DNA of 64,000 nt, taken from contig NZ_JBHZGO010000083.1 in assembly GCF_042747725.1 (NCBI RefSeq), positions 82,345 through 146,344 on the forward strand. The letters are read 5' to 3'. The notes beneath the pieces were generated by a model. It was not told the DNA's origin. It saw nothing but the letters and a program-made list of their open reading frames with translations, and did no database searches. The position numbers and the translations under genes are program-made. Each line of letters starts with the position of its first letter. The first letter of the stretch is position 1. The DNA comes from FACHB-T130 sp042747725. Lineage in GTDB: Bacteria; Cyanobacteriota; Cyanobacteriia; Cyanobacteriales; FACHB-T130. This document shows positions 42,291 through 50,900 of the stretch, piece by piece.

Positions 42291-43310
42291 ATGCTGCGAT
42301 TGATTTGGCGGATACTTGTATGGCTTCGGGGGGAAACCTTGAAGCTGTTGCTCCTAGCGGTAGTTATACTCTTAATCTGGGGCATTACCTCGCCAGTAGG
42401 GACTCTAGTCTGGTGGCTGGAACAAGGGGCAGAAACTTTAGGTTTGAAGAAAAACCAAATCTTGATCTTGCCACCTAACAATGACTCAAATCTTGTCTCC
42501 GAATCCTCCCAAATCAATTGTTACATTGTCTTTCTGACAGGAGTGGGAGATTTTTCTGCCAATGAATTAACGCCTGGAGAAGAAGTCTTTCTAGACGGTA
42601 TAGTTGAGGATCATCCTAACTGCGTAGCGGTAGGAGATGTTTTCCCCTACTCAGCGGAAAACAAGGGTTTAGGAGGACAGCGATTACTTGCTCCTGTATG
42701 GCTCTTTGCGAATCAAACAGATGGTTGGTTAGGAGTAGCCAGCGTGCTGATCAAAATCCGCAATCTCTGGCGATTTGCTATTTCCGCTGACCCTCGCTAT
42801 GGCCCCATTTATAGTCAGGGGATTGCCAATGCCATCATTGAGCGGATGAATGATCGGCAGCCCATTTCCCGCAATGAAAGTCAACCGCTTAACATTATTC
42901 TCGTCGGAACGAGTGGCGGTGTACAAGTTGCCTTGGGTGCGGCTCCCTATCTTAACCAATGGCTAGGCACAAAAATCAGTATCGTCTCTGTTGGTGGGGT
43001 TTTTAATGGCAGGATGGGCTTTCAGGCGATCGCTCGTTTCTATCACTTGCGAGGGCGTCGAGACTGGGTTGAGGATCTAGGCGGTATTGTCTTCCCCTCG
43101 CGGTGGCTGTGGAACGTGAGTTCCCAATTTAACCAAGCTCGTTTGCAAGGGCATTATACAGCCCGTATCAGCGGCCCCCACACTCACGATGGCCCTGAAG
43201 GCTATTTTGGTCTAGAAGTTGCTAAGCCGAAGAACATCACTTATGTAGAGTTAACCCTCCAAGAGGTTAATCAACTTCCTATTTGGTCGCTAGAGAAGCC
43301 AGAAAAATAA
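42291..43310 (+). CDS. Membrane-anchored protein with possible alpha/beta-hydrolase fold
   Basis: A 339-residue protein. One N-terminal hydrophobic helix (about 17-38) anchors it. The remainder looks like an alpha/beta fold: an early strand CYIVFLTGVGDFSANE, a helix before the motif NIILVGTSGGVQVALGAAPYL, and then strands SIVSVGGVFNG. The G-T-S-G-G motif could be a variant nucleophile elbow (GxSxG). A late GHYTARISGPHTHDGPEGYFG segment would supply the histidine. No family name comes to mind; a lipase-like or esterase-like role is inference. It is transcribed alone. Confidence 0.8.
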   Translation: MLRLIWRILVWLRGETLKLLLLAVVILLIWGITSPVGTLVWWLEQGAETLGLKKNQILILPPNNDSNLVSESSQINCYIVFLTGVGDFSANELTPGEEVFLDGIVEDHPNCVAVGDVFPYSAENKGLGGQRLLAPVWLFANQTDGWLGVASVLIKIRNLWRFAISADPRYGPIYSQGIANAIIERMNDRQPISRNESQPLNIILVGTSGGVQVALGAAPYLNQWLGTKISIVSVGGVFNGRMGFQAIARFYHLRGRRDWVEDLGGIVFPSRWLWNVSSQFNQARLQGHYTARISGPHTHDGPEGYFGLEVAKPKNITYVELTLQEVNQLPIWSLEKPEK

Positions 43311-43362
43311 GTAGGCGGATGCGATTAAATTGAAGATGTTCGTAGGGAATGGAAAACACAAG

Positions 43363-43432
43363 TAAACCCAACACCTGCATGGGTTACGCTATCGCTAACC
43401 ACTACTACAAATAATTAATCCCGCCTACTTAG
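43363..43432. repeat. Dispersed intergenic repeat fragment
   Basis: The stretch AAACCCAACACCTG through GGTTACGCTATCGCTAACC to AATTAATCCCGCCTACTTA recurs in the block 58124-58371, where its two halves are separated by other repeat sequence. Confidence 0.75.
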
Positions 43433-43481
43433 TCATAGCTAATGGCTAAGCTAGAAAATAGCCATTAGCTATTAGCAAATA

Positions 43482-45503
43482 TTACTTCCAATCTTCCCAA
43501 TTTTGGTTGAAAATTGAGGTATCTGGAAAGGCAGTCGGATTGCTATTCTTATCCAATCGACGTTTCAGCGCTTCTAGTTGTGGTTCGGCGCGTGGCAGTT
43601 CATCCACTAGCTGATAAGGCGCGATCGCATTTTCTAGGGCAAAAGCGGCTGTCGTTCCAGCAGCTGCCCCCGCCGACCATTCAAAAGAATGCACTCGATA
43701 GGCGGCGGCGGCAATGTGACTGGTAGCAATACTTTTACCTGCCACTAGCATATTGTTGATTTTTTGGGGAATCAGCGCTCTGAGAGGGATTTGGAACGGA
43801 TAAGCTTGACCTGCACCCCGTCGTTCACCTTCCCGTTCGGTGTTTCCTGGAGTTTCTGGAGGGCTTTGGGTCATGCAAGGATGGAAGTCAATCGCATAGT
43901 GACCGATGCCTACAGCGTCGGGATAGATGGTGGAACGAGTGCGTCGCATGACTTGTTCCGGCGGCTTGGTGCCGCTAAGTACAGACGCTACTTCCAGTCC
44001 TGCAAGCGCTGCCTGTAATCTCCGATAGGTATCGGGTGACAATGTTTGACGGTAGTAGTCGTCTTTGTAGTTACGGCGAGAAATATCAATTTCCCATAAG
44101 GTAAATCCTTGGGGATAAGCCAAGGTGGGGCGTCCAATAATTCGCCGTCCTTCCCGCATATAAGGATACTTGGATAACCCATGCACTGTTCCCATCGGAG
44201 AATCTAGCCCACTCACGTAGCGGTTATTGGGTTTCGCCTGCTTAACTCCTGGGCCGAGTTGAGAGTCGGTAGTTCCAGCAACCAGCCAGTAGAAATATCC
44301 TAGAGCGTTTTCCTCTCCTTTTCGGAGGGTTTGTGTCCGCAATCCTCCCATCCATTCTCCAGGCTGTAGCTGTCCGGCGGCTTGCAACTGGTCGCGGGTA
44401 TAAATTAGGTTATCTTCGGCGGTTCCTGGGCGGTAGTCGTTGCCCCACGTCCAGTTTTGCATGGAGATGTCGCCGGGAGTGGGTGCTGTATAGGTGGCAC
44501 CCCCGAATTTGACCTGTTCGCCAGCTTTCGGACTCCAAATCCGCCGGTAGGTGAATACTAGCCCAAAGTCCGCCAGTCGCTTTAATTCATAGCTGTAGTA
44601 GGGTTCATATTGAGAATAGAAGGGCGGCGGGGTATGGGTTTGCGGCTGTTTGGTTGCCTCCATTGCAAAGGTGTAGGTAAAGCCTTGGGTGCAGTAGCGA
44701 TCGCCCGTTGCACTCGAAGAAGAAGGTTCCAGGTAAGAACGCGGATCGATACCTAGCCGGTAGGGAACGTCAGCCAGGGCAATCAGTTCGCCGGTTTCTG
44801 ATGCGTCAACGACGTACCAATTTGGGGCATTTCCGGATGCTGGCTTTTTCGCTGGCTGCGGTACAAAGCGCACAATGGTTTTTTCAAACTGAGGCGAGTT
44901 CTCGTAGCGATAAGAATCCTCAATTGTTTGGGATAGCGGTAAGGTGTTGAGAGGGGATGCGCCTTTCGTTGGGCGATGCTGGATAGCGATCGCACCTTGA
45001 ATCAAATTCCCCGCTTGGTCGAGATTTAGTTCTTTGATTACTGTCGAGGGAAACCATTTCAGCTTGCCTCTGCCTCTTTTGGCAGCATCTTGCAATTGGT
45101 CAAACAGCAGTTTGTGAGCATCGCGGGGAAGAAAGCAGGATTCACTTACCCAACAATCGCCGGGGTTGAGTTCTCCATATTTACGATTAATTCGCTGTCG
45201 CAAGTCCAGGTAGCCGCGAGAATATAACAGCTTTTGCCGTTGGGTGGGGCGTTCATCCAGTGCGGAAGTTCCCTGTGCGGAAATTTGTCCTCCTACCCAG
45301 TCAGTAATTTCGGTGAGGCAAACGGTTCGCCCCGCCAATAAGCCTTCGTAGGCAGTCGCCGCACCGGAGAGTCCACCTCCAACGACCAAAATTTCACACT
45401 GGACTGTTTGATCGGGGTTTCTAGGGGGTGCTGCAAAAGCAAGTGGAGTGAATGCTTCTAGCAATGTTAAGCCTAGAGTCAGGCTAAGGAGCGATCGCTT
45501 CAT
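43482..45503 (-). CDS. Secreted FAD-dependent oxidoreductase
   Basis: A 673-residue flavoprotein. A signal peptide covers about residues 1-24 (LSLTLGLTLLEAFTPLAFA). The FAD-binding dinucleotide motif CEILVVGGGLSGAATAYEG follows, then EITDWVGGQISAQG, typical of the FAD_oxidored (Pfam12831-type) family. A second FAD site, NNMLVAGKSIATSHIAAAAYRVHSFEWSAGAAAG, lies near the C-terminus. The substrate is not known. A Pro/Glu/Arg-rich segment near residues 546-567 (PPETPGNTEREGERRGAGQ) looks like an inserted repeat-coded peptide. It is transcribed alone. Confidence 0.9.
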   Translation of the reverse strand: MKRSLLSLTLGLTLLEAFTPLAFAAPPRNPDQTVQCEILVVGGGLSGAATAYEGLLAGRTVCLTEITDWVGGQISAQGTSALDERPTQRQKLLYSRGYLDLRQRINRKYGELNPGDCWVSESCFLPRDAHKLLFDQLQDAAKRGRGKLKWFPSTVIKELNLDQAGNLIQGAIAIQHRPTKGASPLNTLPLSQTIEDSYRYENSPQFEKTIVRFVPQPAKKPASGNAPNWYVVDASETGELIALADVPYRLGIDPRSYLEPSSSSATGDRYCTQGFTYTFAMEATKQPQTHTPPPFYSQYEPYYSYELKRLADFGLVFTYRRIWSPKAGEQVKFGGATYTAPTPGDISMQNWTWGNDYRPGTAEDNLIYTRDQLQAAGQLQPGEWMGGLRTQTLRKGEENALGYFYWLVAGTTDSQLGPGVKQAKPNNRYVSGLDSPMGTVHGLSKYPYMREGRRIIGRPTLAYPQGFTLWEIDISRRNYKDDYYRQTLSPDTYRRLQAALAGLEVASVLSGTKPPEQVMRRTRSTIYPDAVGIGHYAIDFHPCMTQSPPETPGNTEREGERRGAGQAYPFQIPLRALIPQKINNMLVAGKSIATSHIAAAAYRVHSFEWSAGAAAGTTAAFALENAIAPYQLVDELPRAEPQLEALKRRLDKNSNPTAFPDTSIFNQNWEDWK

Positions 45504-46297
45504 GTTTAGGCGTTTGTTCAGCTTCTACGTATATCTAGCTAGCTCTCAGACGCTACCACTCTCAATTTGTTCATTGCAAGCTTTTCTGGCGGCACTCAGA
45601 GCAAGCGATCGCTCTAGCGTATCCCGAAAAGGCGATAAATATCTCTCTGCTCGAATCCCTCTGTTGAATTAGATGGCGATTCAAGCCAGCAGTTGCACTT
45701 TTCATTTAGCTAGCAGTGCGGCTAATTCCCGCTATTAGTAGTGCTTCGGATTTTGATTGCAGTAGCTCTGCGAATAAATTCTAATTTTCTGTGAAATCAG
45801 TGAATCAACCTCTATCTAATGAGATGTTTTTTGTTCTCAAAATACCTTACTTTAGCCTAGTTTTTAATTTCGTTCTCCTGTATAAATCCGAACAAGAATA
45901 GCTTATCTTCAATTTTTTATGAATGATAAATCTTTATCAAAATTAAGTTACGATTTAGAGCAAGCTAGAAATTACATCTGATAGATACCGCGCTATAATG
46001 TCTTTTTTGGAATTTCCCGTAAAGCTACAAAGTAATCTTTAGCGGCAAGTAGAAATTTTTAAGAGTAAATTGATACGATTAGCTCTCAGGGTAAGCAAAC
46101 ATATCTAAAGAGAGAGGTAGTTTATGAAAGGGTGAGCAGTATTAAGAGTAGATGTATAGCTGCTCAGATGTAGATGATGGCTGAGTAGAAAAAAAAAATT
46201 TAGTGCATCAAGCCTTTGCTGAATTTGTTAGCTCTTTTTTGGCTAACGAACCTACTGAAAGCCCTAGCAAACAAGAGCATTTTCTGGAGATTCAACC
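45504..46297. other. AT-rich 794-bp intergenic region
   Basis: I see no convincing gene. A small hairpin with arms GTTAGC/GCTAAC lies at 46227-46247 just before the DUF4142 gene, and a purine-rich TGGAGA at 46285 may be its ribosome-binding site. The rest is AT-rich and without recognisable repeats. Confidence 0.4.
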
Positions 46298-47137
46298 ATG
46301 ATGAAACGAACAACAGCAACTGCTGCCCTTATAGCAGTCGGATTATTTACGTCTCTGGGCTTCTCAGCCGTAGCTCAGCCCACCCGCCCAACGCCATCAA
46401 ACCGACCGGCAACGCCGTCACGCAGTAGCCAGCTGAGTGCCCTAGACAGGCAGTTTGTTATGGACGCCGCCCACGGGGGAATGGCAGAAGTACAACTTGG
46501 AAAACTGGCTTTGAAGCGGTCAACAGACCCGAATGTAAAGCAGTTCGCGCAGCAGATGATTCAGGAACATACACGGGCGAACCAAGAACTGATGCAGTTA
46601 GCTGTCCAGAAAGGAGTCACTCCTCCAACCACTCCGGGACCAAAGTATGAAGCAGCAATGATGCGGCTGATGCAGATGTCTGGAAAGAGCTTCGACCAAG
46701 CCTATATGATGGAGGGCGGGCTGAACGGTCACTTGGAAAGTGCGGCAGTGTACCAGCGTCAAGTTGGGCTGGGACAAGATGCCGATCTGAAAGCGTTTGC
46801 TGGCAAAATCTTGCCAAGGGTGCAGGGTCATTTAGAAATGGCTGCGTCGATGACAGGTGCCAGCGTGGCTGACAGAAACAATGCTATGCCTGGAATGTCT
46901 GGTATGCAGATGAACCGGGGTATGCAGATGAACCGGGGGATGCAGATGAAGCCGGATATGCAGATGACCCCGGATATGCAGATGAAGCCGGATATGCAGA
47001 TGACCCCGGATATGCAGATGAACCGGGGTATGCAGATGAACCCGGATATGCAGATGAAGCCGGATATGCAGATGAACCGTGGGACGCAGATGAAGCCGGA
47101 TATGCAGATGAACCGTGGAACGCAGATGAACCAGTAG
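46298..47137 (+). CDS. DUF4142 protein with methionine-rich hexapeptide tail
   Basis: A 279-residue exported protein. A signal peptide covers about residues 1-26 (LIAVGLFTSLGFSAVAQ). The DUF4142 four-helix, ferritin-like domain spans about 45-187 (LDRQFVMDAAHGGMAEVQLGKLALKRS and FAQQMIQEHTRANQELM). The tail (203-279) is a run of twelve hexads plus a partial one, mostly MQMNRG, MQMKPD and MQMTPD, from an 18-bp tandem array. About a third to a half of the tail residues are Met. Met-rich repeats of this style bind Cu(I)/Ag(I) in periplasmic copper proteins, so a metal-buffering role is possible; this is inference. No copper efflux genes are near. A strong terminator follows. Confidence 0.9.
   Translation: MMKRTTATAALIAVGLFTSLGFSAVAQPTRPTPSNRPATPSRSSQLSALDRQFVMDAAHGGMAEVQLGKLALKRSTDPNVKQFAQQMIQEHTRANQELMQLAVQKGVTPPTTPGPKYEAAMMRLMQMSGKSFDQAYMMEGGLNGHLESAAVYQRQVGLGQDADLKAFAGKILPRVQGHLEMAASMTGASVADRNNAMPGMSGMQMNRGMQMNRGMQMKPDMQMTPDMQMKPDMQMTPDMQMNRGMQMNPDMQMKPDMQMNRGTQMKPDMQMNRGTQMNQ
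46904..47134 (+). repeat. 18-bp tandem repeats coding Met-rich hexads
   Basis: About 13 copies of an 18-bp unit (ATGCAGATGAACCGGGGT-like) in phase with the codons. The start hexad is at 46904. Variation is confined to the last three codons, giving NRG, KPD, TPD or NPD, and to the first codon of two units (ACG for ATG). Confidence 0.95.
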
Positions 47138-47151
47138 CATCGGGCAATACT

Positions 47152-47196
47152 AAAGAGCGATCGCATTTTCCTCTCTTGAGAGTGCGATCGCTCTTT
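47152..47196 (+). terminator. Terminator of the DUF4142 gene built on HIP1 sequences
   Basis: AAAGAGCGATCGCA pairs with TGCGATCGCTCTTT across a 17-nt loop and is followed by a T-run (TTTTTTG), 15 bp after the stop codon. Both arms contain the HIP1 octamer. Confidence 0.9.
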
Positions 47197-47223
47197 TTTG
47201 GGCGTTTATTTTGGCTGTTTGAT

Positions 47224-47322
47224 AAAAAAATTGCCAAAGTGTTCATTCTTAGGCAGAATGGGCGACAACTCCTTTTGGAGGATGCCACGATTGAAGAAAT
47301 TCGTCAGATTTTAGATGGTTGA
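47224..47322 (+). pseudogene. Decayed 3' end of an EACC1-like gene
   Basis: The frame reads KKIAKVFILRQNGRQLLLED, then ATIEEIRQILDG and a stop. This is clearly related to the C-terminus of the intact gene at 47622-47945 (KKIDKVLLISRSGKRLLLEN, ATIEQIKEILDE). No start codon or N-terminal part is left; the upstream sequence is the DUF4142 terminator. It is the remnant of a duplicated copy. Confidence 0.75.
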
Positions 47323-47340
47323 ATATTGGTAGCAAGACCG

Positions 47341-47577
47341 ATGGAAAACATTGGTAAACTAATTTTCGGTACTGGTATTGTTTTAGTTATTGTTGGTCTT
47401 TGCGTTTGGCTGTTTGCAGACAAATTAGCATGGTTTGGTAATTTACCAGGCGATATTAAGATTGATCGCCCTGGTTTCAGCCTGTATGTCCCGATTACAA
47501 CGATGATATCGATCAGTCTTGGATTGAGTGGTGTGATGTGGCTGATTAGCTTAATTACCAGATTATTTCAACAATGA
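47341..47577 (+). CDS. DUF2905 family small membrane protein
   Basis: A 78-residue protein with two hydrophobic helices. The central segment between them, LAWFGNLPGDIKIDRPGFSLYVPITTMI, is the hallmark of the DUF2905 family. The ATG at 47341 is preferred; a TTG at 47326 is also in frame. The family is widespread and its function unknown. It lies between the EACC1-like remnant and the intact EACC1-like gene (44 bp downstream), so it may be part of the same unit, or it may separate two former modules. Confidence 0.85.
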   Translation: MENIGKLIFGTGIVLVIVGLCVWLFADKLAWFGNLPGDIKIDRPGFSLYVPITTMISISLGLSGVMWLISLITRLFQQ

Positions 47578-47621
47578 ATAATACTGTTCTCGCGCAGGTA
47601 AAATGCCTGAATTAAGAAGAA

Positions 47622-47945
47622 ATGGCAGATATTCAATTTGAAGTTCAAGGACAAGATGCAGTTGCCGCAACAGAAGAATTACTCTCAATTTCAGGAGTTT
47701 CCGGGAATTACGAAACTGAGGGCGAAGCTGAAAGAGAAGGCACTTTAGCAACAATTGGTGTAATTGTGGGGATTGTCGGCGGCGCGATCGCGATTGCCGA
47801 GCAAATTCGCAAGTGGTATCAGCAATATAAACAGGGTAAATCTGGCAAGAAAATCGACAAGGTGCTGCTGATATCCCGCAGTGGCAAGCGGTTGTTGTTG
47901 GAAAATGCCACAATCGAGCAGATTAAGGAAATTCTAGACGAGTGA
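47622..47945 (+). CDS. EACC1-like component upstream of CHAT effector
   Basis: A 107-residue protein. An N-terminal beta-rich part (DIQFEVQGQDAVAATEELLSI) is followed by one central hydrophobic helix (GTLATIGVIVGIVGGAIAIAEQ). After the basic linker RKWYQQYKQGKSGKK comes a C-terminal ligand-domain-like end (VLLISRSGKRLLLENATIEQIKEIL). This matches the layout of effector-associated constant component 1 (EACC1) in bacterial NTP-dependent conflict systems, as I recall it from the published classification. The CHAT-NTPase gene starts 10 bp downstream, so they are one transcript. Its job may be to sense or present an invasion signal to the effector (inference). Confidence 0.75.
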   Translation: MADIQFEVQGQDAVAATEELLSISGVSGNYETEGEAEREGTLATIGVIVGIVGGAIAIAEQIRKWYQQYKQGKSGKKIDKVLLISRSGKRLLLENATIEQIKEILDE

Positions 47946-47955
47946 CGCCACGCTT

Positions 47956-50900
47956 ATGCAAACGCTCCACCTCGACCTCAAGCTAGTTGTAGATAATTAT
48001 GTGGAGCTGCGTTACTTTTTTGACAATCCCAATGATTATCAGCGGCGATCGCTTCCTCTGTCAGATATCGCAGACCTGATTCAGCTAGCGGAACAAGATT
48101 ATTATGTTCGCTTGGCGGTGGATTATGCTGTCACTGGGCGAAAACTATATAACTGGTTGGATGGAAGCGATCGCTTTCTGCAACGGTTGCTGGATCGGCA
48201 TCGAGGTGAGGGAATTGTTTTAGCGATCGCGGCGACGGAAAAACTCGCCCATCTGCCGTGGGAAGTGCTGCACGATGGCAACAGCTTTTTGGTTGAGAGA
48301 CTGCCTGCGGTGGTTCCGGTGCGGTGGGTATCATCGGATGCGGTGAAGAAGTTGTCCCTTGAGGCGGAACCGGAAAATCGGGCGCTGCAAGTTTTATTTA
48401 TGGCAACCTCTCCGCTAGGGGTGGAACCCGTGCTGGATTTTGAGGCGGAGGAAGGGCGAATTCTAGAAGCGACAGCGAGGCAACCTTTAGCGCTGACGGT
48501 GGAAGAAAGCGGCTGTTTGTCTGAGTTGGGCTATTTAGCTAACGATTACGGTAAGGGGTATTTTGACGTATTGCACCTGACGGGTCATGCTACCTTTGCC
48601 GATGGGCAACCTCGCTTCATTACAGAGACAGAAACGGGGGAAGCTTACCTTGCCAGCGCTGCCGATATCGCCAAAGAGCTGCAATTTCGACTACCTAAGC
48701 TTATTTTCCTATCGGGTTGTCGCACGGGGCAAGCAGGGAAGTCGGGGGCTGTGCCTTCGATGGCAGAAGAGTTGCTGAAGTCGGGTGCTAAAGCGGTTTT
48801 GGGTTGGGGACAGACGGTTTTAGACCCTGATGCTACGGAAGCAGCAGCAGCGTTGTATCAAGAATTGGCGGCGGGAAAGCGACTAACCGAGGCAGTCGCC
48901 TGTACCTACCAAGTATTAATTAAGAATAAAGCGCGGGATTGGCATTTGTTGCGGCTGTACGTCGCTGGAACTTTACCAGGGGAGTTAGTCACGCCCTTGA
49001 GAACTCGCGGGCGTAAACTAGCACCACCACCGACTGTTGCTACCCAGTTTTTAGATCCTGCCGGAAAGGTAAAAGTCCCGACTCGTGAAAGTTTTGTGGG
49101 TCGTCGCCGTCAGTTGCAAAACTGTTTGAGGGCGCTTACTCAGTCGCCTGATGAGGTGGGGGTGTTGATTCATGGCATGGGCGGTTTGGGCAAAAGTAGC
49201 CTTGCCGCACGACTGTGTGACCGACTCCCAAATTTTGCGCGAGTGGTATGGGTAGGGCGCATAGATGAGCCTAGTTTGGTGAGTCGTTTGGCGGAAAAGT
49301 TAGAGGATAAGGAACTGCGGCAGGCGCTACAAGACCCCGATGAGGCGTTGAAATTCCGGCTGCGGCGGGTGTTTCGGCAAGATCCCCCCAACCCCCCTTC
49401 AAAAGGGGGGCAAGAGTTGCTGCCTTTTTTGCTGGTGCTGGATGACTTTGAAGTGAATCTAGAACCCCGTGATGGTGGGTATGTGCTGCAACCGGAAGCA
49501 GCAAGTGTTTTGGAGGCATTAGTCTGGGCAATTCGAGAGACTAATGCCCTCCACCGCTTAATCCTCACCTGCCGTTACGATTTTGATTCGGTTCAGTTGC
49601 AGTATTTCTATAAGCAACCGTTGGAGGCACTGCGAGGGGCGGATTTGCAAAAAAAGTGCGATCGCCTCACTGCCTTTAGTTCTGAATCTCAGGTAGATGA
49701 GACGTTGAAATTGCAAGCGCGAAGGTTAGCGGATGGCAATCCCCGCTTATTGGAGTGGTTGGATAAGATTCTGCAAGCACCCCGCCCCCTAGCCCCCTCC
49801 CCGCAAGCAGGGAGGGGGGACAATGAAAGTGTTGATGCGGCTGCGATTCTCAATCGTCTGGAAGCCGATCCGATAGAGTTGCGGGAGCAAGTTTTGGCAG
49901 CAGCGCTGCTGGAACAGATAGACGAACCGATGCGGCAGATGTTGTCGCGGGGGTTGGTTTTTGAGTTGCCAGTACCGAGGGAGGCTATAGCCGCAGTTTG
50001 TGAAACTATCCCTAATCTCGAACAGCATATCAATCGGGCGGTGGCGTTGGGACTATTGGAAGTTAGCTCTGATTCTTCGCTACGAGTGCCGCGCATTTTG
50101 CCGCTGAAGCTGCCAGAAGATGCAGAAGCTTTGCACAAGCAGGCGGCTAAGGTGCTGTATCGTCTGTGGTGGCTAGAGACAGAAAACCCAATAGAAGAAC
50201 GAGAACGGGAAATTCATCGCTTAGCCTTTTCAGGGAAAGAAGCAAAAATAGCTTCAGATATGGCAGCAGTTCTCACAGTTCGTTGGTTTAATCAGAGTCG
50301 GTTTCGGGAAGCGCAAGATTTGTGCAAATCTACCTTGGAGCTGGATGAAAATTACCGCGTCTTGCATCGATTAGCACGGTCTGAGAAAGAATTAGGTGAA
50401 ATTAATTTAGCACGGGAACACTATCAACAAGCTCTAGATTCTTGCCCGGAAGATGACGAACCAGAAAAAGCCGCTATTATTCACAATCTAGCTGAGATTT
50501 ACGCCAATACTGGGGAAATTGAGCAAGCGATCGCTTACTATCAGCAGTCTTTAGAAATATTTGAGCGCATTGGTAATCTCCAAGGGAAAGCGGCGACGTT
50601 GCACTGTCTAGCTAATATCTACGCCGATACTGGGGAAATTGAGCAAGCGATCGCTTACTATCAGCAGTCGTTAGAAATATTTGAGCGCATTGGTGATGTC
50701 CAAGGGAAAGCGGCGACGTTGCACTGTCTAGCTATTATCTACGCCAATACTGGGGATATTGAGCAAGCGATCGCTTACTATCAGCAGTCCTTAGAAATAG
50801 AAGAGCGCATTGGTGATGTCAAAGGGAAAGCGGCGACGCTGCACTGTCTAGCTATTATCTACGCCAATACTGGGGAAGTTGAGCAAGCGATCGCTTACTA

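Noticed and set aside
45448..45672. 74-codon plus-strand frame at the start of the FAD oxidoreductase gene
   Set aside because: It overlaps the signal-peptide coding region on the opposite strand and has no recognisable product.
46828..47166. Long open frames on the minus strand opposite the Met-rich tail
   Set aside because: They are antisense shadows of the 18-bp repeat; their products are simple hexad repeats without a start signal of their own.
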